A stretch of DNA of 15,557 nucleotides from an uncultured Lachnospiraceae bacterium (GTDB lineage Bacteria; Bacillota; Clostridia; Lachnospirales; Lachnospiraceae). Below are positions 1-6,737 of this stretch, in pieces; the stretch's first letter is position 1, and every line of letters begins with the position of its first letter. The position numbers and the translations under genes are program-made. Under the pieces are notes generated by a model. The model searched no databases and was not told the origin of the DNA. It saw only the letters and a program-made list of their open reading frames with translations. The stretch covers positions 1-15,557 of the forward strand of contig CAMQOJ010000038.1 of the NCBI GenBank assembly GCA_947003375.1, read 5' to 3'.

Positions 1-1662
1 GAATATGAAAGCCTGGGGATGGACCTGGGCAAAATCCAGCGAAGCTACCTCTACAGGACCGGCGGCATGGTGCTGGCCTATTCCGTGGTGGTGATGGTCA
101 CGGCCATCCTGGTGGGTTTCCTTGCGTCGCGCATCGGGGCGAGGCTGGGCCTGAATCTGCGGCAGCGGGTGTTCTCCAGGGTGGTGTCCTTCTCCCACGC
201 GGAGATGGAGCAGTTCTCCACCGCCTCCCTGATCACCCGCAGCACCAATGACATCCAGCAGGTGCAGATGGTGGTGGTGATGATGCTGCGGATGGTGGTG
301 TACGCACCCATCATCGGCATCGGCGGCATTGTGAAGGTACTGGGCACCAGGACGGGCATGGGATGGATCATCGCGGTGGCGGTGGCCCTCATCCTGGCTT
401 TGGTGGGCGTGCTGATGGCAGTGGCCATGCCCAGGTTCAAGAAGATGCAGGCCCTGGTGGACCGCCTGAACCTGGTGTCCCGGGAAATCCTCACCGGCGT
501 GTCGGTGATCCGCGCTTTCAGCAGGGAACGGTTCGAGGAGGAACGGTTCGACAGGGCGAACCGCGACCTGATGCGGACCCAACTGTTCACCAACCGGGTG
601 ATGAATATCATGATGCCCATGATGATGCTGATCATGAATGGCATCAGCATCATGATCGTCTGGTTCGGGGCCAGGGGCATCGACTTGGGCAACCTGATGG
701 TGGGCGACATGCTTGCCTTCATCACCTATACCATGCAGATCGTCATGTCCTTCCTGATGCTCACCATGATCTCCGTGATGCTGCCCAGGGCCGGGGTGGC
801 CGCGGGGAGGATAGAGGAGGTCATAGGCACCTGCCCCAGCGTCACGGACAAAGAGCAGGTGCAGGACGGGAAGCTTTCTGATGTCAGCGGCGTAGTCAGC
901 TTCGAGGACGTATCCTTCCGCTACCCGGGGGCTGACGAGGACGCCCTGCAGAATCTGACCTTCACCGCGGGGCCCGGGGAGACCACCGCCGTCATCGGCA
1001 GCACCGGCTGCGGCAAGTCGACGCTGCTGAACCTGATTCCCCGGTTCTACGATGTGACGGCGGGCCGCATCACCATAGACGGCGTGGACATCCGGGATTT
1101 GTCCCAGCACAAGCTCCGGAGCCTCCTGGGCTATGTGCCCCAGAAGGCAGTGCTGTTCTCCGGGGACATCGCCTCCAACCTGAAGTTCGGCGGCACATGG
1201 CAGGACGGCGCTTCGGACATCACAGACAGCCGCATGGAGGAGGCGGCCAGGATAGCCCAGGCCACGGAATTCATAGAGAGCAAGACGGAGAAGTACCACA
1301 GCAAGATATCCCAGGGCGGCACCAATGTGTCCGGCGGGCAGAAGCAGCGGCTCTCCATCGCCCGGGCTATCGCGAAGTCGCCCAAAATATATCTGTTCGA
1401 CGACAGCTTCTCGGCCCTGGACTACAAGACGGACGTGACCCTGCGCAGGGCCCTGCGGGAGAAGACAGGGGATGCCACCGTGATCATCGTGGCCCAGCGC
1501 ATCAGCACGATCCTGAACGCGGACCGGATCATCGTGCTGGACGATGGGAAAATAGCCGGCATGGGCACCCACAGGGAGCTTTTGCGGGAGTGCGAGGCGT
1601 ATCGGGAAATCGCCAGGTCACAGTTGTCCGAGGCGGAGCTGGAAGGAGGTGCTGCAGTATGA
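1..1662 (+). CDS. Heterodimeric ABC exporter, half-transporter A (degenerate-site subunit), 5' partial
   Basis: This is a membrane half-transporter with a fused ATPase, likely exporting a drug, lipid or peptide together with the next gene product. The frame is open to base 1, so the start and probably the first membrane helix lie outside the window; the ATG at 19 is internal. The membrane domain fills roughly codons 1-290. In the ATPase, Walker A (GSTGCGKST) begins at base 997 and the signature VSGGQKQRLSIARA lies near 1327. Walker B reads YLFDDSFSALD, with Asp (codon 1402) where the catalytic Glu is expected. The switch residue is Gln (codon 1495) rather than His. In TM287/288- and BmrCD-type heterodimers this pattern marks the subunit supplying the non-hydrolytic ATP site. 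The stop overlaps the next start (ATGA at 1659-1662), so the two are translationally coupled. Substrate is not predictable. Confidence 0.95.
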   Translation, partial: EYESLGMDLGKIQRSYLYRTGGMVLAYSVVVMVTAILVGFLASRIGARLGLNLRQRVFSRVVSFSHAEMEQFSTASLITRSTNDIQQVQMVVVMMLRMVVYAPIIGIGGIVKVLGTRTGMGWIIAVAVALILALVGVLMAVAMPRFKKMQALVDRLNLVSREILTGVSVIRAFSRERFEEERFDRANRDLMRTQLFTNRVMNIMMPMMMLIMNGISIMIVWFGARGIDLGNLMVGDMLAFITYTMQIVMSFLMLTMISVMLPRAGVAAGRIEEVIGTCPSVTDKEQVQDGKLSDVSGVVSFEDVSFRYPGADEDALQNLTFTAGPGETTAVIGSTGCGKSTLLNLIPRFYDVTAGRITIDGVDIRDLSQHKLRSLLGYVPQKAVLFSGDIASNLKFGGTWQDGASDITDSRMEEAARIAQATEFIESKTEKYHSKISQGGTNVSGGQKQRLSIARAIAKSPKIYLFDDSFSALDYKTDVTLRRALREKTGDATVIIVAQRISTILNADRIIVLDDGKIAGMGTHRELLRECEAYREIARSQLSEAELEGGAAV

Positions 1663-3818
1663 GCGATGAAAAGAGGACGAACACAGGCGCTGCGGCCGAC
1701 AGCGCGGCCCGGAGCGGAAAAAGCGCGCCGGAGGGCAATGCTGTCCGGGCAGAAAATTCCGGCACTGGCGGCAATGCAACTCAGGCAGAAAAACCTGGCA
1801 TTGGCGGCAATGCGGCACAGGCTGAAAGCACTGGCACTGGCGGCAATACGGCTCAGCCAGAAAAACCAGGCACTGGCAGCAATGTGGCTCAGCCAGAAAA
1901 ACCTAGCCCCAGCCCCAATACAGCCCAGGCTGAAAATCCAGGCACTGGCGGCAATACGGCCCAGAACGCCAGGCCAGGCAGACGGCCCCACGGGCCCCAT
2001 GGCCCTCACGGCGGCATGATGCCGGGAGAAAAGGCAAAGGATTTCAAGGGGACTTTCCGGAAGCTCCTGTCCTACATGGGCAGGTACAAAATTGCACTGA
2101 TCGCCGTCATGATCTTCGCGGCAGGCAGCACAGTCTTCAACATCATCGGCCCCAAGGTGCTGGCAAAAGCCACCACGGAGCTGTTTGAGGGCATGATGGC
2201 CAAGTTCGCGGGCACAGGCGGCATCGATTTCCAGCGCATCGGCCAGATCCTGCTGCTCCTTCTGGGGCTCTATGCCCTGAGCGCCCTACTGTCCTTCGTA
2301 CAGGGGCTTTTGATGACCGAGGTCTCCCAGAAGCTCTGCTTCCGATTCCGTCGGGAGATTTCGGAGAAAATCAACCGCATGCCCATGGCTTATTTCGAGT
2401 CCCGCACCGTGGGCGAGGTGCTGTCCCGAATCACCAATGATGTGGACACTTTGGGCCAAAGCCTGGGGCAGAGCATCACCACCCTAATCACCTCGGTGGC
2501 CACCATTGTGGGCATCCTAATCATGATGCTGTCCATCAGCCCCCTGATGACGCTGATTGCCCTGGTAATCCTGCCGGTGTCGGGCGGGCTCATCGGCGTG
2601 GTGGTGAAACATTCCCAGAAATATTTCATCGACCAGCAGACCTACCTGGGCAAGATAAACGGCCAGATTGAGGAAGTCTACAGCGGCCAGAACATCATCA
2701 AGGCCTTCAACAGGGAGGAGGCCGCCCTGGCGGAATTCGGCGAGACCAACAGAATCCTCTACCGTAGCGCCTGGAAATCCCAGTTCATCTCCGGCATGAT
2801 GCAGCCCATCATGACCTTCGTGGGCAACCTGGGGTACGTGGCCGTGGCGGTCAGCGGCAGCATGCTGGCCATCCGGGGCATCATCGATGTAGGCGAGATT
2901 CAGGCCTTCATCCAGTATGTGAAAAATTTCACACAGCCCATCACACAGGTGGCCCAGGTCTCCAACATGTTCCAGTCCACCGCAGCCGCGGCGGAGCGGG
3001 TGTTCGAGTTCCTGGAGGAGCCGGAGGAGGACGTGACCGTGGAAGGGGCTGTGGCCACAGGGCGGATGCAGGGCGCGGTATCCTTCGACCATGTGCGCTT
3101 CGGCTACCGGCCCGACAAGACGATCATCCACGACTTTAGCTGTGAAGTGGAGCCGGGACAGACAGTGGCCATCGTAGGCCCCACCGGCGCGGGCAAGACC
3201 ACCATGGTAAAGCTCCTGATGCGCTTCTATGACGTGGACGGCGGCGCTATAAGGGTGGACGGACATGATGTGCGGCAGTTCAACCGCAGCGAGCTGCGTG
3301 AGAACTTCGGCATGGTGCTGCAGGACACCTGGCTCTTCCACGGGACCATCATGGAGAACATCCGCTACGGCAGGCTGGACGCCACGGACGAGGAGGTCAT
3401 CGCCGCAGCCAAGGCGGCCCATGTCCACCGCTTCATCCAGACCCTCCCCGGCGGCTATCAGATGGAACTGGGGGAGGACGCCTCCAATGTGTCCCAGGGC
3501 CAGAAGCAGCTGCTCACCATCGCCCGGGCCATCCTGGCGGACAATCCCATATTGATCCTGGACGAGGCCACCAGCTCCGTGGACACCAGGACGGAGATCC
3601 GGATCCAGAAGGCCATGAACAACCTGATGAAGGGCCGCACCAGCTTCGTCATCGCCCACAGGCTCTCCACCATCCGGGACGCGGACGTAATCTTGGTCAT
3701 GCGGGACGGGGACATCGTGGAGCAGGGCAGCCATGACGAGCTGATGGGAAGGAACGGATTTTACGCGGAGCTGTACAATTCCCAGTTCGAGGGGCAGGGG
3801 GCTGTGGAGACGGCTTAG
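1659..3818 (+). CDS. Heterodimeric ABC exporter, half-transporter B (catalytic-site subunit) with repeat-extended N terminus
   Basis: This 719-aa half-transporter partners the preceding gene. The ATG at 1659 was chosen because GGAGGT (1645-1650) sits 8 nt upstream and overlaps the previous stop as ATGA; the open frame continues further upstream only as a shadow of gene A. Residues 25-108 are seven 12-residue repeats. A Gly/His/Met-rich linker (PHGPHGPHGG) follows, and the membrane domain begins near residue 140. The ATPase has Walker A GPTGAGKTT at 507-515, signature NVSQGQKQ from residue 610 (degenerate: SQGQ, not SGGQ), Walker B LILDE with catalytic Glu636, and switch His667. Consensus Walker B/H-loop here plus consensus signature in subunit A makes one competent ATP site. 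Degenerate signature here plus Asp/Gln in subunit A makes the other, inactive site. The pair is therefore internally consistent as a heterodimer. Family membership is certain; the cargo is unknown. Confidence 0.96.
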   Translation: MSDEKRTNTGAAADSAARSGKSAPEGNAVRAENSGTGGNATQAEKPGIGGNAAQAESTGTGGNTAQPEKPGTGSNVAQPEKPSPSPNTAQAENPGTGGNTAQNARPGRRPHGPHGPHGGMMPGEKAKDFKGTFRKLLSYMGRYKIALIAVMIFAAGSTVFNIIGPKVLAKATTELFEGMMAKFAGTGGIDFQRIGQILLLLLGLYALSALLSFVQGLLMTEVSQKLCFRFRREISEKINRMPMAYFESRTVGEVLSRITNDVDTLGQSLGQSITTLITSVATIVGILIMMLSISPLMTLIALVILPVSGGLIGVVVKHSQKYFIDQQTYLGKINGQIEEVYSGQNIIKAFNREEAALAEFGETNRILYRSAWKSQFISGMMQPIMTFVGNLGYVAVAVSGSMLAIRGIIDVGEIQAFIQYVKNFTQPITQVAQVSNMFQSTAAAAERVFEFLEEPEEDVTVEGAVATGRMQGAVSFDHVRFGYRPDKTIIHDFSCEVEPGQTVAIVGPTGAGKTTMVKLLMRFYDVDGGAIRVDGHDVRQFNRSELRENFGMVLQDTWLFHGTIMENIRYGRLDATDEEVIAAAKAAHVHRFIQTLPGGYQMELGEDASNVSQGQKQLLTIARAILADNPILILDEATSSVDTRTEIRIQKAMNNLMKGRTSFVIAHRLSTIRDADVILVMRDGDIVEQGSHDELMGRNGFYAELYNSQFEGQGAVETA
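1731..1982 (+). repeat. 36-bp in-frame minisatellite, seven copies, inside the exporter B gene
   Basis: Seven consecutive 36-nt units each encode 12 residues of the form G-G-N-x-A-Q-x-E-K-P-G-T. Unit boundaries fall exactly on codons (1731, 1767, 1803, 1839, 1875, 1911, 1947). Units 2-4 are the most alike; units 1, 5 and 7 have drifted. The encoded segment is Gly/Asn/Gln/Pro-rich, probably disordered and cytoplasmic, and precedes the first membrane helix. Related half-transporters usually have only a short Gly/Pro/Met-rich leader here (general knowledge of the family), so this looks like a lineage-specific expansion by slippage or recombination. Confidence 0.93.
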
Positions 3819-3840
3819 AGGAACCTGCCTAAGCAATCGA

Positions 3841-3866
3841 CGGCCATCCGAATAACCGGATGGCCG
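3841..3866. terminator. Perfect 10-bp hairpin between convergent genes, possible bidirectional terminator
   Basis: CGGCCATCCG (3841-3850) and CGGATGGCCG (3857-3866) form a perfect 10-bp stem with a 6-nt loop. It lies 22 nt after the exporter B stop and downstream of the Rpn-like gene on the other strand. Neither side has a real T-run (plus side AAGCTCTCCTT, minus side TCGATTGCTT). It may therefore be a weak terminator or an RNA 3'-end stabiliser rather than a classical intrinsic terminator. Confidence 0.6.
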
Positions 3867-3881
3867 AAGCTCTCCTTCCGC

Positions 3882-3927
3882 ATTCTCTCAGCGATTCCTT
3901 TCCTGCCGCAGCATGCATCCCGGCGCG
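3882..3927 (-). repeat. Decayed copy of the glycoside hydrolase gene 3' end (direct repeat, copy A)
   Basis: Bases 3899-3927 match 5071-5099 at 27 of 29 positions, and 3882-3891 match 5052-5061 at 9 of 10, with a 2-nt length difference in between. Copy B spans the last codons and stop of the glycosidase gene. Copy A has no gene attached: on the minus strand it would read A-P-G-C-M-L-R-Q-E, against A-P-G-F-M-L-W-Q-E in the intact gene. I read copy A as the leftover tail of a duplicated or displaced glycosidase gene, lying just downstream of the Rpn-like gene. It accounts for much of the 120-nt gap 3819-3938. Confidence 0.7.
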
Positions 3928-3938
3928 ATGTTTCCTCC

Positions 3939-4817
3939 TCACCCGATGCACAGTTCCTCGTACAGCCGTAGCCTTATCTGTCTGTCGTCCAGGGCCAGCC
4001 TTGCGTCCTCGTCCCGCCCCAGGGCGTACAGCTTTGTCAGCAATGCGGCCAGTCTGTTCTCGCCCTTTATCATTCCACGTTCTTCTCCTCTTTCCTCTCC
4101 CCTTGCCTCCAGCATATCGATATACTCACACATGACAATCTCCTCTCCTTTCTCCTGTCTGCTCTGCAGCTTTTCTATCAAAGCCGTGAACCTTGTGTCC
4201 CCGGTAAGGGCCTCCATCATCTCGCACAGCGCCTCCCTGTGGAGAATCCGCTGTCCTTTACGGCCTTCAAAATTACCCTCGTTGAGATAATCCACCACAA
4301 AGCCCAAATCGCTGACAAACCTGCTCCTTACCTCCGGGGAAAGGTTCCGCATGTGCCAGACTGTCAGCTTCATCTCATCCACCAGCTCCAAATCCTCCCG
4401 GGACGCGCCTCCCTGGGCCAGCAGCCCGTGCAGGCTTAAGGGAATCCGGCTCCTCTTCCCCGTCCAGTCCAGCACCGTTCCTATCACAGGATATACCCCT
4501 TCCTTCCCTTCCAGCTGCGACCTGTAGATGCCGCCCTGATAGGATGCCTTGCGCAGAATCTGCCTCTTGCGCAGCCTGGTCTCGTTTCCGATGATGTACT
4601 GCAGGACTATCCTGCCGTCCTCCACAAGCCAGAAGCTCACATCGCAGAACTGATTATGCATCCTCCTGCCGCCACGGTAGAAGCTCTCCGTGGGCGCGGG
4701 GCACAAGTCCCCGGCCTTTAGCCTGTGCCTCCCGCCGTAGACAAGCGCGTTCACACAGTCCGCGAACACATCCGCATGGGACATCAGGATTTTCTCCAGT
4801 ATGTCTTTCTCCGCCAC
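3939..4817 (-). CDS. Rpn-family PD-(D/E)XK nuclease / transposase-like protein
   Basis: The 292-aa protein resembles the Rpn/YhgA-like recombination-promoting nuclease group that is abundant in Clostridia. It shows the conserved N-terminal VFADCVNALVYGG segment (17-29), a CDVSFW strand (Asp59), an IIGNET strand (76-80) followed by the YRSQL/YPV block, and a charged GEERGEERG stretch near the C terminus that is typical of the group. Rpn proteins cut DNA and raise RecA-independent recombination; a role in defence or genome rearrangement is inference. As I recall the family, the second acidic site is usually E-N-Q; here the aligned bases read G-N-E, so activity is uncertain. The start is GTG at 4817, with GGAGGT (4827-4832) 9 nt upstream; an ATG touching that RBS gives only a two-codon frame. 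It stands alone, flanked by direct repeats. Confidence 0.85.
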   Translation of the reverse strand: MAEKDILEKILMSHADVFADCVNALVYGGRHRLKAGDLCPAPTESFYRGGRRMHNQFCDVSFWLVEDGRIVLQYIIGNETRLRKRQILRKASYQGGIYRSQLEGKEGVYPVIGTVLDWTGKRSRIPLSLHGLLAQGGASREDLELVDEMKLTVWHMRNLSPEVRSRFVSDLGFVVDYLNEGNFEGRKGQRILHREALCEMMEALTGDTRFTALIEKLQSRQEKGEEIVMCEYIDMLEARGEERGEERGMIKGENRLAALLTKLYALGRDEDARLALDDRQIRLRLYEELCIG

Positions 4818-4845
4818 CTATGCCATACCTCCCTCTTCCATTTTG

Positions 4846-4867
4846 GGGAGGTTCCTGGGAAACTCCC
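4846..4867 (-). repeat. Imperfect hairpin in the leader of the Rpn-like gene
   Basis: Arms 4846-4855 and 4858-4867 pair at 9 of 10 positions around a tiny loop, 14 nt upstream of the ribosome site of the Rpn-like gene. No T-run follows. It could shape the mRNA leader. The remaining gap up to 5016 is AT-rich and holds a weak minus-strand promoter-like pair (TTGTAA with TATATC at 19-nt spacing), too poor to call separately. Confidence 0.3.
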
Positions 4868-5016
4868 ACTATTTAACTGGATATACAAGCAGGAATTTTC
4901 CGATTTACAAGAATAGCCGAAACTGCATTCAGAACTTTTACCGAAAGAAAATCTGCTCTGTGTTTAGCATAGCACAGGATGAGGCGCTTTGCAAATTATT
5001 TCGGCAGAATGGACAG

Positions 5017-5041
5017 AAAAAAAGCCTGCCCTCCGGCAAGC
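5017..5041 (-). terminator. Intrinsic terminator of the carbohydrate operon
   Basis: On the minus strand GCTTGCC (5041-5035), loop GGAG, GGCAGGC (5030-5024) forms a 7-bp stem with one G-U pair, followed directly by seven T (5023-5017). It begins 24 nt after the glycoside hydrolase stop and closes the operon that starts at 10420. Confidence 0.85.
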
Positions 5042-5051
5042 GCTTTTCCTT

Positions 5052-5099
5052 ATTTTCTCAGATTTCTACATTTCCTGCCACAGCATGAATCCCGGCGCG
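5052..5099 (-). repeat. Glycoside hydrolase 3' end (direct repeat, copy B)
   Basis: This intact copy contains the last codons of the hydrolase (A-P-G-F-M-L-W-Q-E-M), its TAG stop at 5066-5068 and a few bases of 3' UTR. It is the partner of the decayed copy at 3882-3927, in the same orientation about 1.17 kb away. The Rpn-like gene and the operon terminator lie between the two. Confidence 0.75.
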
Positions 5100-6601
5100 G
5101 ACACATCTCCCTGGTCATTGTCCAGCCAGCCTCTTTCCTTCAGGGCCACATAGTCAATGACCAGTTTCCTGCCATTGTCTGCCATGATAAGCTCCGTCAC
5201 CCCCACCGCTTCCTCCCTGCACAGATCCTGCAGATAAATCCGCCCCTCCACCGGCTCTTCCAGCAGAACCGTCAGCACCGCGAATTCCCCAAAGATTCCC
5301 ATGGGCTTTACAAACGCGCCCATGGAAAAGGTCACGTTCATCCGCGGCGTATAAAGCTTCCGGTCTCCGCAGGTTCTGGGGAGAAATCCAATGCTCACCG
5401 CTCCTGTCTCCGGGTGGCGGCTGCAGGCTAAAAAGGCCTTCTCCCCGCTTGGCGCTTCCACCAGAGGGAATTCCATATTCCTTGCCAGGATTGCCGGCGC
5501 CTTCTGCCGCACGGTGCCGCCCTTTGACAGAATCCCGATATCCTTCAGCCAGCCGTCCGCTTCCGGGCCGGACAGCCAGTCTGTCCAGTCCTCCAGAAGC
5601 TCCTCGGAAGCCAGGTTCACCGATTCTCCCAAGCCAAAGGGCGGCGCAATCCGCTGCCATCGCAGCGCCCGCTCCACCTCATTCCACCGAAGCCCCATCT
5701 CCAGCACATCCATCTCCGTGCCTCCCCAGCAGGGATGCCGCATCACTCCTATGGAACATCCCAATGCCGCTTCCAACATAGGCGCGTCCTCTCCGTTCAG
5801 GATGCTCCGGCAGCCGTAATGCCGATCCGCCTGCGCCCGGAAAGCCTCCTGGATGCGGCTGATGGTGGTGCTGTAGGTGAATTCCTTGAGCAGGTCATAG
5901 GTACGGAAATAGTCGCTGCAGGCCAACAGCCTCCCCAAGGACGCCTCCTCCATACCCTCCCCGCCCAATGGTCCCCTGCAGAAAGCATGCTCCACCTTCA
6001 GATCCGGCGCATAGGTCTTCACAATCCGTGTCATCCAATCCCGATAAGCAATATCCTGGCAATGGTATCCCCAGTCCACCTTCCAATAGTCCACTCCCGC
6101 TTTCCGGCACCAGATGGCCCTCTCCCTCCAGTAGGCCTCCATTTCCTCCTGAGAAAAGGGCGCATCCTTCTTCTCTCCCACACCATTGGCACAAATCCAT
6201 AGGCCAAGCCCCCGGTAGCCCAGGCCGCATACCTTCTCCCGCATCTTCGCCAGCCTCTCCCATGGCTCGCCGGTGCAGTCTGGGAATTTCTCCCTGAACA
6301 GCTCCAGGCTCCCGAAAATGCTCACCGGTCCATCGCCGGGCACATCCCAGCCTACGTCCCATCCATCGTCCAGCAGGACATATAGATCCTGGCGCACCTT
6401 TTTGAAATACCTGGTCAGCATCCCCTTTTCTCCAAAGAGGAATTCCTGGTTCAGCACATTTCTCAGATTTTTGGTGTCCTTTCCGGCCTCCAGACCATTT
6501 ACGCGGTACTGCGTGTCCCAGGTGCACCAATAGTTTCCGGTATCCGGCCCTGTCTGCGGGATTCCGTTGATTTTCGTTTCAGGCAGTTTCCTTCCGGTCA
6601 T
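5066..6601 (-). CDS. Putative cytoplasmic glycoside hydrolase, clan GH-D-like (alpha-galactosidase-type)
   Basis: This 511-aa protein has no signal peptide. Its TIM-barrel motifs resemble GH27/GH36 enzymes: NYWCTWD near the N terminus, LLDDGWD (Asp78, Asp79), GLWICANG, and YWKVDWG with Asp176 in the position of the clan GH-D nucleophile. A later SDYFRTYD stretch has Asp236 (or Asp230) as candidate acid/base. A beta-rich C-terminal domain would fit the last ~120 residues. It probably hydrolyses an alpha-linked sugar brought in by the transporter encoded upstream. The ATG at 6601 was chosen because AGGAGG (6607-6612) lies 5 nt upstream; a longer TTG-initiated frame to 6643 has no ribosome site. 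It is the last gene of the operon, 136 nt after the binding-protein gene. The exact CAZy family and substrate are not identifiable by eye; clan assignment is moderately sure. Confidence 0.78.
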   Translation of the reverse strand: MTGRKLPETKINGIPQTGPDTGNYWCTWDTQYRVNGLEAGKDTKNLRNVLNQEFLFGEKGMLTRYFKKVRQDLYVLLDDGWDVGWDVPGDGPVSIFGSLELFREKFPDCTGEPWERLAKMREKVCGLGYRGLGLWICANGVGEKKDAPFSQEEMEAYWRERAIWCRKAGVDYWKVDWGYHCQDIAYRDWMTRIVKTYAPDLKVEHAFCRGPLGGEGMEEASLGRLLACSDYFRTYDLLKEFTYSTTISRIQEAFRAQADRHYGCRSILNGEDAPMLEAALGCSIGVMRHPCWGGTEMDVLEMGLRWNEVERALRWQRIAPPFGLGESVNLASEELLEDWTDWLSGPEADGWLKDIGILSKGGTVRQKAPAILARNMEFPLVEAPSGEKAFLACSRHPETGAVSIGFLPRTCGDRKLYTPRMNVTFSMGAFVKPMGIFGEFAVLTVLLEEPVEGRIYLQDLCREEAVGVTELIMADNGRKLVIDYVALKERGWLDNDQGDVSAPGFMLWQEM

Positions 6602-6641
6602 TTTCTCCTCCTGATTCTGTTTTCTGCTATCTAAATGCAGC

Positions 6642-6677
6642 AAAGACCGGAAATATGTAGCACCTTTTCCGGTCTTT
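6642..6677 (-). repeat. 12-bp inverted repeat between binding-protein and hydrolase genes
   Basis: AAAGACCGGAAA (6642-6653) and TTTCCGGTCTTT (6666-6677) form a perfect 12-bp stem with a 12-nt loop. It sits in the 136-nt gap between the solute-binding protein stop and the hydrolase ribosome site. On the minus strand only TTT then GCTGC follows, so it is not a strong intrinsic terminator. Such intra-operon hairpins often protect the 3' end of an abundant binding-protein transcript and reduce expression of the gene beyond (established for maltose-type operons; inference here). Confidence 0.8.
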
Positions 6678-6737
6678 CCATGCTGACTCCATTACCGCTC
6701 AGCTGTCACGCGAAGCATGTCCGTCCGCTTCTTCCTT

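Noticed and set aside
1197..1658. Long open frame extending exporter B upstream of 1659
   Set aside because: It overlaps the ATPase-coding part of exporter A, gives no recognisable protein, and the RBS plus ATGA coupling fixes the start at 1659.
1731..1982. CRISPR-like periodicity of 36 bp
   Set aside because: Units are directly abutting and coding, with no unique spacers between repeats.
2517..3836. 439-codon open frame opposite exporter B
   Set aside because: It is a GC-driven antisense shadow of a certain gene with no recognisable domain; the same applies to long frames opposite the binding protein (7233-8366), permeases (8697-9422, 9464-10363) and the ChrA genes (14088-14786).
3815..3883. 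22-codon minus-strand frame after the Rpn-like gene
   Set aside because: It lacks a ribosome site, is built largely from the hairpin at 3841-3866 and overlaps the exporter B stop.
4818..4826. ATG GCA TAG mini-frame ahead of the Rpn-like GTG
   Set aside because: The ATG directly abuts GGAGGT with no spacing, so initiation there is unlikely.
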